From NCBI RefSeq assembly GCF_042658365.1, contig NZ_JBHSQC010000015.1: a DNA stretch of 64,000 nt; one strand, given 5' to 3'. The position numbers and the translations under genes were made by a program. The stretch's first letter is position 1, and each line of letters begins with the position of its first letter. The DNA is from Carnobacterium_A antarcticum. Its GTDB lineage: Bacteria > Bacillota > Bacilli > Lactobacillales > Carnobacteriaceae. The notes beneath the pieces were generated by a model. It saw only the letters and a list, made by a program, of their open reading frames with translations. It ran no database searches and was not told the DNA's origin. Positions 25,007-34,473 of the stretch are shown here, piece after piece.

Positions 25007-26191
25007 CTAGTTGTGCAGCAAAACTAAGCCGATTTCATGCGGTGAATCTGCATATAAAGCCGTTTCAGTTAACCGAAGTTCTCCATCTGGTCCTTTTACT
25101 TTCAAGCGACAATAAACACTGTTGCTAGATAATGCTTGATGAAAATCTTCTTCCGTTGCAAGCGGGTGGTCATTACAAGAAATAAGGGTATCTCCGACAG
25201 TTAATTCCATTTTTTCAGCAGGTGTGTCCGGACGAACGCCGATGACTTTAATACCGCTGTCTGATGGGCCAAATAAAAAGGTCCATTTTTTCTCACGTTG
25301 ACGGTGACGGTAAAGGACTACCGCTCCTCCGACGATTAATAAAATCAATCCGGCAAATCCTGAATAACTCGTCCAAATTGAACCAATAGCTGTCAATCCT
25401 GCCACAACCGTTAAAACAGCTAAGTCTTTCACAATTAGTTCAGTAGCCGCTTTAGGCATTTGCGACTGTACCGTAAAACGGAATCCCATTAAAATAGGTA
25501 GCCAGAAAAAGGAATACGTTTGGTTTCCGATTGCAAATACAGGCCACCAGTCAAAAAAGGCTCCAAAACTTTCTCCGGGGATGATCAATAATAAAGGAAC
25601 TACCCAAAAAGGTTTTATTTGATAACGAGCAATTTTTTTCCCGCGCTTTGTATTCAAAAAACGAGGCGAAAGTTGTTTGGTCGCGTGTTTGCTTAATGTC
25701 ACTAATGTCATTGCTAACAAAAAGACCGTTATAAATAATACGTTGGTGATCAAACTAGTGTTGACCCACTGCATTTGTGTCAATGGTCGATACCAGCCAG
25801 CGGGTAAAAAATTAAAGGTATCTTGAGTACCTACCATAGCTCCCCCGATTAAAACCAAAGTCGTCAGAGAAAAAGCAAATAACGGGTGCACGAAACGATA
25901 ACCGACGATCATCAGTAAAATCGTTACAACTTGATAGACAATAATCCAGTCTAATGTAATGGGAAATCCGATTCCTATTGATAACAAGGAACCGATCAGG
26001 CCAGTGACCAATCCTAACAGCAAATAGTTTTTGACTTCATAAAACGCTTTGTAAATAGCGACTCGATGATTGCTTCTTTCTGTTTTGATTCTTTGATAAC
26101 TCGTTCCGATTGCAATAATTAAGCCAACCAAAAAAGTTGGTTGGATCAAAAAAATAAGTACCGCCATAAAAAAATTTGACGCGATTTGCAT
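25007..26191 (-). CDS. minJ: Polytopic membrane protein with C-terminal PDZ domain (MinJ-like)
   Basis: 394 residues. Seven or eight membrane helices occupy residues 1-300, followed by a PDZ domain from about 310 (GIKVIGVRPDTPAEKMELTVGDTLISCN is the carboxylate-loop and core region). No protease domain is attached. Length, topology and location near ftsEX match Bacillus MinJ, the adaptor linking DivIVA to MinCD at poles and septa. Function is inferred from this, and lactobacilli often lack MinCD, so the role may differ. Confidence 0.72.
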   Translation of the reverse strand: MQIASNFFMAVLIFLIQPTFLVGLIIAIGTSYQRIKTERSNHRVAIYKAFYEVKNYLLLGLVTGLIGSLLSIGIGFPITLDWIIVYQVVTILLMIVGYRFVHPLFAFSLTTLVLIGGAMVGTQDTFNFLPAGWYRPLTQMQWVNTSLITNVLFITVFLLAMTLVTLSKHATKQLSPRFLNTKRGKKIARYQIKPFWVVPLLLIIPGESFGAFFDWWPVFAIGNQTYSFFWLPILMGFRFTVQSQMPKAATELIVKDLAVLTVVAGLTAIGSIWTSYSGFAGLILLIVGGAVVLYRHRQREKKWTFLFGPSDSGIKVIGVRPDTPAEKMELTVGDTLISCNDHPLATEEDFHQALSSNSVYCRLKVKGPDGELRLTETALYADSPHEIGLVLLHN

Positions 26192-26400
26192 ATAGACCTA
26201 CACCCCTTCTACTTTCACTATTCATTGAACAACTTTTATTTCAACCACTAAGAAACCATTGGTTACTAGTTCTTTATTATTTTTACTAGAGAATGACAGC
26301 TGCAACTATTCTCATCTCTCTTATAGCGTACCTATTTTTAGCTGAAATGTAAAACTTAAATTAAAAAAACTTTTAAAAGATGAATTTCTTTTACTCTCTT

Positions 26401-26455
26401 AAAAACAAAAAGCCTGAGATAAAATCACTTATAGTGGTTTTTTCCCAGACTTTTT
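26401..26455 (-). terminator. Intrinsic terminator after the NlpC/P60 gene
   Basis: AAAAAGCCTGAG pairs with CCCAGACTTTTT (two wobble pairs) around an inner hairpin, followed on the minus strand by TTTTTGTTTTT. The remaining 26192-26400 stretch shows no gene. Confidence 0.75.
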
Positions 26456-26509
26456 GCATCGCATTTAGGGTACGAAGGTTCATTTTTGCGTATCAGAAAT
26501 CTTTTAAAA

Positions 26510-27754
26510 TTAGTTTACTCGTCCATATCCAACTACATATTGAGCCCAGTAATATTGGTTAATTTGTGCTACGGCTACGCCTGAAGAAGATTGAGCTCCA
26601 ATGAAACTACCGTTTCCTAAGTAAATACCAACATGGTCAATACTACCTGTTTGGTTAAAGAATACTAAGTCTCCAGCTTTAGCTTCAGATTGAGAAATCT
26701 TTGTAGAAGCGGCATATTGTGCACTTGCTGTCCGTGGAAGGCTGATTCCAGCTGCATTAAAAGCGTACTGAGTAAAACCAGAACAGTCAAATCCTGCAGT
26801 AGTTGTTCCACCGTATAGGTAAGGAGTTCCTTGCACGCCAAAGGCTGCGCTTTGGACTGCACCCCAAGATCCGCCTGCAACAGGTGTTGTTGTAGCTGCT
26901 GGTTTGCTTTCAACAGCTTTAGCTTTTGTTTCAGTTGTTTTTGTTTCAGTCGCAATTGGTGTTGCTGTTTTTTCAGCAGCTGTCGCTACTGTATTTGTTG
27001 CTACAGCTTCAGTTTCTGTTTCGTCAGAAGTCGCTACAGCTACAGTAGCTGTTTTAGCTGCTTGCAACTCTTGTGCGGCTTTTTCAGCTGCGGTTTTCGT
27101 TGCTAAAAACTGTTCTTTTTCAGTTTCTGCATCAGCTTTTTCAGCTGCAAGTGAAGCTACCACTGCTTCTTTTTCTAAACCTTGTTGCTCTAGATCTGTT
27201 TTTGCAGCTTCTAACTTAGCAGCTACAAGTGTTTGGTTTTCCAATGTTTTTTCAGTTTCTGTTTGTTTCGCTGCGACTAATTCTTTGTCAGCAGCTTGAG
27301 CTTTTACTAACTCTTGATTAGCTGAAACCAATTTCGAAACAACATCTGCACGACCTAAAACATCTGCAAAAGATTCAGATTCCAAAATAAAATCAACATA
27401 ATTTTGTGTATCTCCATTTACTTGAACTGTACGCGCTTGTTCAGCTAGTTTTGCTTCACGAGCTGCAATGCCTTCATTTAATGTATCGATTTGGCTGTTT
27501 AGTTCTTTCAATGTTTCTTGTGTTTCTGTCATTTCAGTCATCAATGAAGCAGCTTTTGATTCATTTTTAGCCATGCTATCTGTAATAGCAGCTAATTCGT
27601 TAGCGACAGATTTTTTTTCATCTTCAAGCTTGTTGATTTTTTCAGTCGTTTGTTTGATGTTGTCATCAATCGCTGCTTCTGCTGTTAATGGTGCTAAATA
27701 GGTTGTTACTCCCATAGATGCTAATAAAACAAGAGTTATAAGTTTCTTATTCAC
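26510..27754 (-). CDS. Secreted NlpC/P60 peptidoglycan hydrolase (CwlO/PcsB/SagA-like)
   Basis: 414 residues. Signal peptide 1-28 (ends LTAEAA), coiled coil about 30-235, Ala/Thr/Glu-rich linker 236-292, NlpC/P60 domain 295-414 with catalytic C324 in FDCSGF and H374 in DHVGIYLG. Such proteins cut peptide cross-bridges in peptidoglycan. The long N-terminal coiled coil is the part that in CwlO and PcsB contacts FtsX, and ftsX-ftsE lie directly upstream (65-base gap). The substrate bond (D,L-endopeptidase) is inferred from the family. Confidence 0.88.
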   Translation of the reverse strand: MNKKLITLVLLASMGVTTYLAPLTAEAAIDDNIKQTTEKINKLEDEKKSVANELAAITDSMAKNESKAASLMTEMTETQETLKELNSQIDTLNEGIAAREAKLAEQARTVQVNGDTQNYVDFILESESFADVLGRADVVSKLVSANQELVKAQAADKELVAAKQTETEKTLENQTLVAAKLEAAKTDLEQQGLEKEAVVASLAAEKADAETEKEQFLATKTAAEKAAQELQAAKTATVAVATSDETETEAVATNTVATAAEKTATPIATETKTTETKAKAVESKPAATTTPVAGGSWGAVQSAAFGVQGTPYLYGGTTTAGFDCSGFTQYAFNAAGISLPRTASAQYAASTKISQSEAKAGDLVFFNQTGSIDHVGIYLGNGSFIGAQSSSGVAVAQINQYYWAQYVVGYGRVN

Positions 27755-27819
27755 GTTTTCTTTCCTCCGCTTTCCCTAAATGCTTTTTTTTGTTCATTTT
27801 TTTTTATTATTTTTAGTTG

Positions 27820-28707
27820 TTAAACTTTTAAGAATCTTCTAATTGAAATAGACGATCCTATTGATCCAATCAAAACGCCAATCGCGATCATCAAACCACC
27901 GATTTGGTATAAAAAGGGAACAGGCGTTAATAACGCGAAATACGTACCTGTTAGGTACTGTGTTCCTAAATCATAAGCTGCGACATAAATAAAGCTAAGC
28001 AGTGCTGTTGGAATCAGTGAACCGATTAGACCGATCATTGCGCCTTCAATTAGGAATGGCCATCTGATAAACCAGTTTGTTGCTCCAACTAACTTCATGA
28101 TTTCGATTTCTGTTCTACGAGACATAATAGTGATTCGAATAGTATTGGATATCAAGAACACCGCTGTCAACACAAGCGCGATGATAATGACCGCTCCAAC
28201 ATTCCGAACAGTTTTCATTGTTTTAAATAAGTTATCTGCGGTTGCTCCGCCGTAATTTACTTTGGCTACATAATCCAAAGCTTCAGATTGCTTAGCAACG
28301 GTTGATGTGTGCTCTGGCGTGTCCGTGTTTACGATATAAACGTCATAAAGCGGATTGTCATCCCCTTGGAACAAATTGAATTCATTTCCATAGCTTCCAA
28401 CAACTTGTTTCAGTTCATCTTCACGACTGGAAAACTCCACTGTATCAACATGATCAATAGCAGCCAGGTCTTTTTCTAATTGTTCCTGTTGCCCTTCGTC
28501 GGCTGCTAAATCGATATACACTCTGACGCTTACGTCATTTTCGATATCGGTCGCTAGTTTATTCACATTCATCAGCATTGCAATAAATGATCCAACTAAA
28601 AGTAAGGTTACCGCTACTGCACTGATGGCAGCAATCGACATCCAACCATTTCGTTTTAGACTTTTCAGACTTTCAATCAAATGTCTTTTAATCGTTCTAA
28701 ACTTCAT
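27820..28707 (-). CDS. ftsX: Cell-division ABC transporter permease FtsX
   Basis: 295 residues from the ATG at 28705-28707, which overlaps the ftsE stop by 11 bases. The open frame continues upstream within ftsE but without family similarity. N-terminal cytoplasmic MKFRTIKRHLIESLKSLKRN, TM1 about 21-44, large extracellular loop to about 165, then three more helices. FtsX relays FtsE ATPase activity to an extracellular wall hydrolase, very likely the neighbour at 26.5 kb. Confidence 0.95.
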   Translation of the reverse strand: MKFRTIKRHLIESLKSLKRNGWMSIAAISAVAVTLLLVGSFIAMLMNVNKLATDIENDVSVRVYIDLAADEGQQEQLEKDLAAIDHVDTVEFSSREDELKQVVGSYGNEFNLFQGDDNPLYDVYIVNTDTPEHTSTVAKQSEALDYVAKVNYGGATADNLFKTMKTVRNVGAVIIIALVLTAVFLISNTIRITIMSRRTEIEIMKLVGATNWFIRWPFLIEGAMIGLIGSLIPTALLSFIYVAAYDLGTQYLTGTYFALLTPVPFLYQIGGLMIAIGVLIGSIGSSISIRRFLKV

Positions 28708-29386
28708 ATCCGTAGTCTCCTTCCAATTGATCTCGGACAATGCGTCCATTCTCAACCGCAAGTACACGGTGTTTAACGACATTTACGATTTGGCTATTAT
28801 GCGTGGCCATGATGACGGTCGTTCCTTGATTGTTGATTTCTTCCAAGATATTCATGATTTCCCATGAAGTATCTGGGTCAAGGTTCCCTGTCGGCTCATC
28901 CGCAATCAATACTCGCGGCATGTTCGCAATAGCTCTAGCAATGGCGATCCGTTGTTGTTCTCCACCGGATAGTTCATTCGGAAACATTCTTACTTTGTGT
29001 TTTAATCCTACTAATTCCAGAACTTCCAAGACACGTTTTTTAATGATCTTAGGGTTTTTTTCAACCACTTCCATTGCATAAGCAATGTTTTCATAAACGG
29101 TTAATCTCGGTAATAATTTAAAGTCTTGGAATACTACTCCAACATGACGTCTTAAATAAGGGATATCTTTATCTTTCATTGTTACTAAATCGAAATCCCC
29201 AACTTTAATCGTTCCTTTGGTTGCTTTTTCTTCTCTATACATCATTTTAATAAACGTCGATTTACCTGCTCCACTTGGGCCAACTACATAAACGAATTCG
29301 CCTTGTTCAATACGAACAGTTAAACCGTTAATTGCTGTAATGCCATTAGGATATTTCTTGTAGACATTTAGCATTTCAATCATCAT
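28697..29386 (-). CDS. ftsE: Cell-division ATP-binding protein FtsE
   Basis: 229 residues. Walker A GPSGAGKST near 35-43, signature ELSGGEQQR, Walker B RVLIADEPTGNLDP. The start may be the ATG at 29386 or the next codon (ATGATG). It forms the FtsEX complex at the septum or lateral wall. Confidence 0.96.
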   Translation of the reverse strand: MMIEMLNVYKKYPNGITAINGLTVRIEQGEFVYVVGPSGAGKSTFIKMMYREEKATKGTIKVGDFDLVTMKDKDIPYLRRHVGVVFQDFKLLPRLTVYENIAYAMEVVEKNPKIIKKRVLEVLELVGLKHKVRMFPNELSGGEQQRIAIARAIANMPRVLIADEPTGNLDPDTSWEIMNILEEINNQGTTVIMATHNSQIVNVVKHRVLAVENGRIVRDQLEGDYGYEV

Positions 29387-29706
29387 ATCACCTAACTTTT
29401 TTTGAATTTCTATTGTTTTCTTAAGTGGGATCAGTATCTAGAGAGTTTTTTTCCTCTTCGCTCTCAATCCTTACCCATTATAGCATTATAAAAAACAATG
29501 TCTGTTGTAGTTTGTTTACAAATACATTTCATTGTGACGTATTCCTGTAACGAACTGTATTATTCAAAGGTTTTTTGACGTTATTTTTTCTATCCCCCAC
29601 TTTATTAGAATAAAAACCTCATTTTCAAGTCCTCATTCACCTTATCTTTTAATTATGACTCGTTATTTTGGGAACAGAAACCAACAATTTATTGTGGTTT
29701 AAAAAC
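29387..29706. other. Gene-free region upstream of ftsE
   Basis: No frame supported. A possible ftsE promoter with a TATAAT -10 (minus strand, near 29495) and weak CAGACA -35 is visible, and the rest is AT-rich without recognised features. Confidence 0.4.
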
Positions 29707-29744
29707 AGAAGAACTGTCAAATCATTACATTTGACAGTTCTTCT
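29707..29744 (-). terminator. Intrinsic terminator after prfB
   Basis: Perfect 16-base stem AGAAGAACTGTCAAAT / ATTTGACAGTTCTTCT with a 6-base loop, 18 bases beyond the prfB stop. Confidence 0.9.
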
Positions 29745-29761
29745 CCTAATCTAATTACTTT

Positions 29762-30872
29762 TTAATCTTTTTGAGTCATTCTACTTCTTAAATAAGCATT
29801 AATAAATGGGTCGATATCTCCATCCATAACATTTGTAACATTCCCAGTTTCATAATTGGTCCGATGATCTTTCACCATTGTATAAGGGTGGAAAACATAA
29901 GAACGTATTTGAGAGCCCCAGCCGATTTCTTTTTGTTCTCCGCGGATTTCAGCCATTTCTCGTTCTTTTTCTTCCACTTCGATTTGATGCAGCTTTGCTT
30001 TCAGCATATTCATGGCTTGATCTCTATTTTTCAACTGTGAGCGTTGAGCTTGACTAGCCACTACGACCCCGCTTGGAATATGAGTGATCCGAACAGCTGA
30101 ATCAGTTTTATTGATGTGCTGTCCGCCGGCTCCGCTAGCCCGATAAGTGTCCACTTTTAAATCTTCAGGATTGATATCAATGTCGACATTGCCTGCCAGT
30201 TCAGGAATCACATCTATGGAAACAAATGATGTATGTCTACGACCAGCTGAATCAAACGGAGATATCCGCACTAAACGGTGAACGCCTTTTTCGGCTTTTA
30301 AATAGCCATAAGCGTTATGGCCTTTAATCAGCAACGTTACACTTTTAATACCTGCTTCATCTCCATCTTGATAATCCAATGTTTCCACTTTGAACCCTTT
30401 TTTCTCAGCCCAGCGCGTGTACATCCGCAGCAACATGCTGCCCCAGTCTTGTGATTCTGTTCCGCCTGCTCCAGGATGCAGCTCCATGATCGCATTATTT
30501 TTATCATAGGGGCCGCTTAGCAGCATATCCAGCTCATATTGATCCAGCACTGCAAGAAATGTTGTTAATTCATCATTTAATTCTTTCTCTAATTCTAAAT
30601 CCGTTTCTTCCTTAACCATTTCCAGTAATACTTCTAGCTCTTCTTGCTTTTCTTCCAATTGTTTGAAGCTCGTGTACTTTTCTTTCACTATATTGGCTTC
30701 ATTGATCAAATCTTGTGCTTTTTGAGCATCGTCCCAAAATGTCGGTTCCGTCATTTGATCATCGTAAGCCGCAATCGTTTGTTCCATCGCCTCTAAGTCA
30801 AAGAGACCTCCTGAAACCGGCAATCTTTCCTGCTGCAGTTTCTAGTTTATTTCTAACGTCGCTTATTTCCAT
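29762..30872 (-). CDS. prfB: Peptide chain release factor 2, programmed +1 frameshift
   Basis: 369 residues made from two frames. The first starts at ATG 30870-30872 (ribosome site GAGGAGCGG) and runs 24 codons to TGA at 30798-30800. The context AGGAGG-TCT-CTT-TGA-C at about 30797-30812 is the classic autoregulatory frameshift site with internal Shine-Dalgarno. Shifting +1 at CTT continues as DLEAMEQTIAAYDD. GGQ motif is in GAGGQHINKTDSAVR. RF2 terminates at UGA and UAA and so limits its own synthesis. A single-frame prediction would wrongly start at 30823. Confidence 0.96.
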
Positions 30873-30902
30873 TGTATCCGCTCCTCTAATTGATTAGTGA
30901 GA

Positions 30903-30933
30903 AAAACACGATTTGATTCACAAATCGTGTTTT
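30903..30933 (-). terminator. Intrinsic terminator between secA and prfB
   Basis: AAAACACGATTTG / CAAATCGTGTTTT perfect 13-base stem, 5-base loop, T-run on the minus strand. prfB must therefore have its own promoter or depend on readthrough. Confidence 0.88.
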
Positions 30934-30953
30934 CCTCTTTTTAATCTGGCTAT

Positions 30954-33479
30954 TTAAACTTTACCATGACAGTTTTTATACTTTTTCCCGCTGCCGCACG
31001 GACAAGGGTCATTGCGGCCTATTTTTGAACCGTCAATTTTAATTGGTTTTTTCTTTGCTTCTTTCACAACTTCACCGTCACCGGCAGAACGCGCTGTTGT
31101 TCCTTTAGCCACTTGTTCACGTTGCAAGTTTTGACGAATTTGCGACTTCATCAACAAACGAGTTACATCATAATCAATCGCTGCAATCATTTCTTCGAAA
31201 AGTCTGAATCCTTCTGTTTGGTATTCAACTAGTGGATTAGCTTGTCCATAAGCTACCAAACCAATTCCTTGACGCAATTGATCCATTGTATCAATGTGAT
31301 CTGTCCATTTGCTGTCGACTACTCGCAAAATAACCACTTTTTCAAATTCTAACACTTGCTCTGTACCGTTCAATTGCTGTTCTTTCTCCGCATAAATCTT
31401 TTTAGCTGCTTCCAATAAATTCGTTTGGATTTCTTCAGGCGTTTTATTTTCTAAATCAGCTAATGTTAAGTCATCCGGGTGCACTACAGCAGAATGAGCA
31501 AAATCTAAAATATTTTGTAGATTCCATTCTTCTTTCGGTCCTTGCGTATGCAATTGTACCATTCGTTCGATTGAGCGTTGAATCATCGGTACCGTTACAT
31601 GTTTCAATGAATCTTGTGCCATAATGACTTCTAATCTTTGATTGTACATAATTTCCCGTTGTTCACGCATCACGTCATCGTATTGCAAAACATTTTTACG
31701 TGTGTCGTAGTTGTTTCCTTCAACTCGTTTTTGTGCAGATTCCACTTGACGCGAAATCATTTTGCTTTGAATAACAGCATCTTCATCTTGAACTTTTAAA
31801 CGTTCTAATACCGCTTGAATGCGTTCAGAACCAAAACGTCTCATTAAATCGTCTTCCAATGAAAGGTAAAATTGTGTCACACCTGGATCGCCTTGTCGAC
31901 CAGCACGTCCACGCAATTGGTTATCGATCCGTCGGGATTCGTGACGTTCGGTACCAATAACACAAAGGCCGCCTACTTCTCGAACACCGGCTCCTAATTT
32001 GATATCTGTTCCACGTCCTGCCATATTAGTAGCAATAGTGATTGAACCTTTTTGCCCTGCATTAGTAATGATTTCCGCTTCTTTAAAGTGATTCTTAGCA
32101 TTTAACACTTCATGTGGAATACGGGCTTGCTTCAACAAGCCAGACAATAATTCAGACGTTTCAACTGCCACTGTACCAACCAAAATCGGTTGTCCGGTAG
32201 CATGACGTTCTTTGATTTCCTCCACAACAGCTTCGAATTTGCTGATCAATGACGGATACAGCAAATCAGGACGGTCATCCCGAATTAAAGGTTTATTCGT
32301 CGGGATAGCTACCACACTGATGTTGTAGATTTCACGGAACTCTTCTTCTTCCGTCTTAGCTGTTCCGGTCATTCCGGCTAGTTTTTTATACATTCTAAAG
32401 AAGTTCTGGAAAGTGATATTCGCCATCGTTTTTGATTCATTTTGAATCGTGACGCCTTCTTTCGCTTCGATCGCTTGGTGAAGTCCGTCAGAGTAACGGC
32501 GGCCTTCCATGATTCGACCAGTAAATTGGTCAACAATCATGATTTTATCGTCTTGAACAACATAATCAATGTCGAACATCATAATGTAGTTGGCGCGTAA
32601 AGCTTGGTCTAGGTGATGCGTCAACCCTTGGTTTTCCACATCATATAAATTTTCGACCCGGAAAGCTTTCTCGGCTTTTTCCATTCCTACTTCTGTCAAG
32701 ACAACGGTTTTCGATTGCACATCGATCGTGTAGTCTTCTTCTTCTTTTAGGCCTTTAACGAAAAAATCCGCACGGGTATAAAGAGTCGTTGATTTTTCTG
32801 CTTGCCCTGAAATGATCAAAGGTGTTCTCGCTTCATCAATTAAAATGGAGTCTACTTCATCGACGATCGCATAGTTTAATGGGCGTTGAACCATTTGTTC
32901 TCTGTAAACGACCATATTGTCTCTTAAATAATCGAATCCCATTTCATTGTTCGTGCTGTACATAACATCTGATAAATAAGCTTCGCGCTTTTCTTCAGCT
33001 GATTTTGAATTCAAATTTAAACCAACCGTTAATCCTAACCATTGATACAATTCTCCCATTTCAACAGCATCACGGCTGGCCAGATATTCATTGACTGTTA
33101 CAACATGAACGCCTTCGCCGGTTAAGGCATTCAAATAAACAGGCATTGTAGCCGTTAATGTTTTACCCTCACCTGTCTTCATCTCAGGAATGTTTCCTCT
33201 GTGAAGAGTCACGCCACCCATTAATTGTACGCGGTAAGGATACAAGCCTAATACCCGCTTAGCAGCCTCACGAACCACAGCAAAAGCCTCAGGCAACAAG
33301 GCATCTAGTGTTTCTCCTGCTTGATAACGTTGTTTTAATTCTGGCGTTTTCGCTTGCAGCTCTTCATCAGACAAGGCAGCCATACGATCAGCAAAAGCTT
33401 CGATTTGGTCTGCGACTTTTCCTAAACTTTTGATTTCTTTTTTATCGTTCTCAATTAAATTACGTAAAAAATTTGCCAT
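30954..33479 (-). CDS. secA: Protein translocase ATPase SecA
   Basis: 841 residues. Walker A MKTGEGKT near residue 101-108, DEAD-type VDEVDSILIDEARTPLI near 207-223, helicase motif QLRGRAGRQGDPG in NBD2, and C-terminal SEC-C zinc motif CPCGSGKKYKNCH. SecA drives preproteins through SecYEG. This is the housekeeping SecA1 type by length and C-terminal tail. Order hpf-secA-prfB matches Bacillus. Confidence 0.97.
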   Translation of the reverse strand: MANFLRNLIENDKKEIKSLGKVADQIEAFADRMAALSDEELQAKTPELKQRYQAGETLDALLPEAFAVVREAAKRVLGLYPYRVQLMGGVTLHRGNIPEMKTGEGKTLTATMPVYLNALTGEGVHVVTVNEYLASRDAVEMGELYQWLGLTVGLNLNSKSAEEKREAYLSDVMYSTNNEMGFDYLRDNMVVYREQMVQRPLNYAIVDEVDSILIDEARTPLIISGQAEKSTTLYTRADFFVKGLKEEEDYTIDVQSKTVVLTEVGMEKAEKAFRVENLYDVENQGLTHHLDQALRANYIMMFDIDYVVQDDKIMIVDQFTGRIMEGRRYSDGLHQAIEAKEGVTIQNESKTMANITFQNFFRMYKKLAGMTGTAKTEEEEFREIYNISVVAIPTNKPLIRDDRPDLLYPSLISKFEAVVEEIKERHATGQPILVGTVAVETSELLSGLLKQARIPHEVLNAKNHFKEAEIITNAGQKGSITIATNMAGRGTDIKLGAGVREVGGLCVIGTERHESRRIDNQLRGRAGRQGDPGVTQFYLSLEDDLMRRFGSERIQAVLERLKVQDEDAVIQSKMISRQVESAQKRVEGNNYDTRKNVLQYDDVMREQREIMYNQRLEVIMAQDSLKHVTVPMIQRSIERMVQLHTQGPKEEWNLQNILDFAHSAVVHPDDLTLADLENKTPEEIQTNLLEAAKKIYAEKEQQLNGTEQVLEFEKVVILRVVDSKWTDHIDTMDQLRQGIGLVAYGQANPLVEYQTEGFRLFEEMIAAIDYDVTRLLMKSQIRQNLQREQVAKGTTARSAGDGEVVKEAKKKPIKIDGSKIGRNDPCPCGSGKKYKNCHGKV

Positions 33480-33721
33480 TCAATTTTCTCCTCTATGTGT
33501 TGCTTATTCTATTGGGATTTATTTTTTTGCTTCATTATCAATTGTGATCGTAATCTAGTATTGTCATTTTTTGCCAAAGTTTTTAATTTTTTTAATTTTT
33601 TTATTGACAATCGTCAACATTCTTTTTAATTCTATCATTACTTATCTCCAATTGAAACCCTTTTGTAGGGAAATCTAGCAGTCAACAGCATACTCAAAGC
33701 CAATAAAGCAACCAATGAAGC
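33480..33721. other. Gene-free region upstream of secA
   Basis: Very AT-rich with poly-A/T tracts. The only structure seen is the small dyad TTGACAATCGTCAA at 33604-33617, possibly a regulatory site or part of a promoter. No gene. Confidence 0.4.
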
Positions 33722-33770
33722 AAAAAAAAAGAAGCTTGGAAAAAGCCCGATAGGCTTTTTCCAAACTTTC
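33722..33770 (-). terminator. Intrinsic terminator after hpf
   Basis: TTGGAAAAAGCC / GGCTTTTTCCAA 12-base stem with a 5-base loop, followed by a long T-run on the minus strand (A-run 33722-33730). Confidence 0.9.
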
Positions 33771-33796
33771 TTTTCTAACCGTATTGATTCCAATCT

Positions 33797-34339
33797 TTAA
33801 TCTGTTTCGATTAAACCGTATTTTCCGTCTTTACGACTATAGACTATGCTTGTTCCATTTGTTTCAGCATCTTCAAAGATAAAAAAGTTATGACCTAACA
33901 TATTCATTTGCAAAACAGCTTCTTCGCTATCCATCGGTTTCAATGACAAGCGTTTTGTTCTGACAATGTCTACATCATGCTCAAGGTCTTCATCGTATCC
34001 TTCTTCCACAGGAACTTGCATGGCAAAACCTTTTTCTCGTGATTTACGATTGATTTTGGTTTTGTATTTGCGCATTTGTCTTTCTAGTTTATCAACTACA
34101 AGATCTACACTTCCATATAAATCAGGTGAGGTTTCTTCCGCACGTAAAACTAAATAAGGAAGTGGGATGGTTACCTCCACTTTCGCAGTTTTGTCAGAAT
34201 ATGTTTTTAGGTTTACATGTGCTGTCGATTCTGGCACATCAGTAAAATAACGTTCAATTTTACTGACTTTTTTTTCAACATAACTACGAATTGCTGCAGT
34301 CACCTCAATATTTTCGCCACGGATATTATATTTAAACAT
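33797..34339 (-). CDS. hpf: Ribosome hibernation promoting factor, long form
   Basis: 180 residues from the ATG at 34337-34339, with GGGGAG 7 bases upstream. An in-frame GTG two codons earlier is too close. Residues 1-100 are the RaiA/S30AE domain (FKYNIRGENIEVTAAIRSYV) and 125-180 the dimerisation domain (LKPMDSEEAVLQMNMLGHNFF). Long HPF dimerises 70S ribosomes into inactive 100S particles in stationary phase. Confidence 0.95.
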   Translation of the reverse strand: MFKYNIRGENIEVTAAIRSYVEKKVSKIERYFTDVPESTAHVNLKTYSDKTAKVEVTIPLPYLVLRAEETSPDLYGSVDLVVDKLERQMRKYKTKINRKSREKGFAMQVPVEEGYDEDLEHDVDIVRTKRLSLKPMDSEEAVLQMNMLGHNFFIFEDAETNGTSIVYSRKDGKYGLIETD

Positions 34340-34473
34340 AAACACTCTCCCCTTTCATCTGATTGTGTATCAGAATCAGCAACATCAGTTGGACCACTCA
34401 ACTGATGGTTTGCTTAAACCAATTATATAGGATAGCGCTTTAATTGACAAACAAAATCAACAAGCGAGTGTTT

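Noticed and set aside
26831..27299. Cys/Ser-rich plus-strand frames inside the NlpC/P60 gene
   Set aside because: They mirror the Ala/Thr/Glu-rich linker and coiled coil in another frame, and composition alone explains them.
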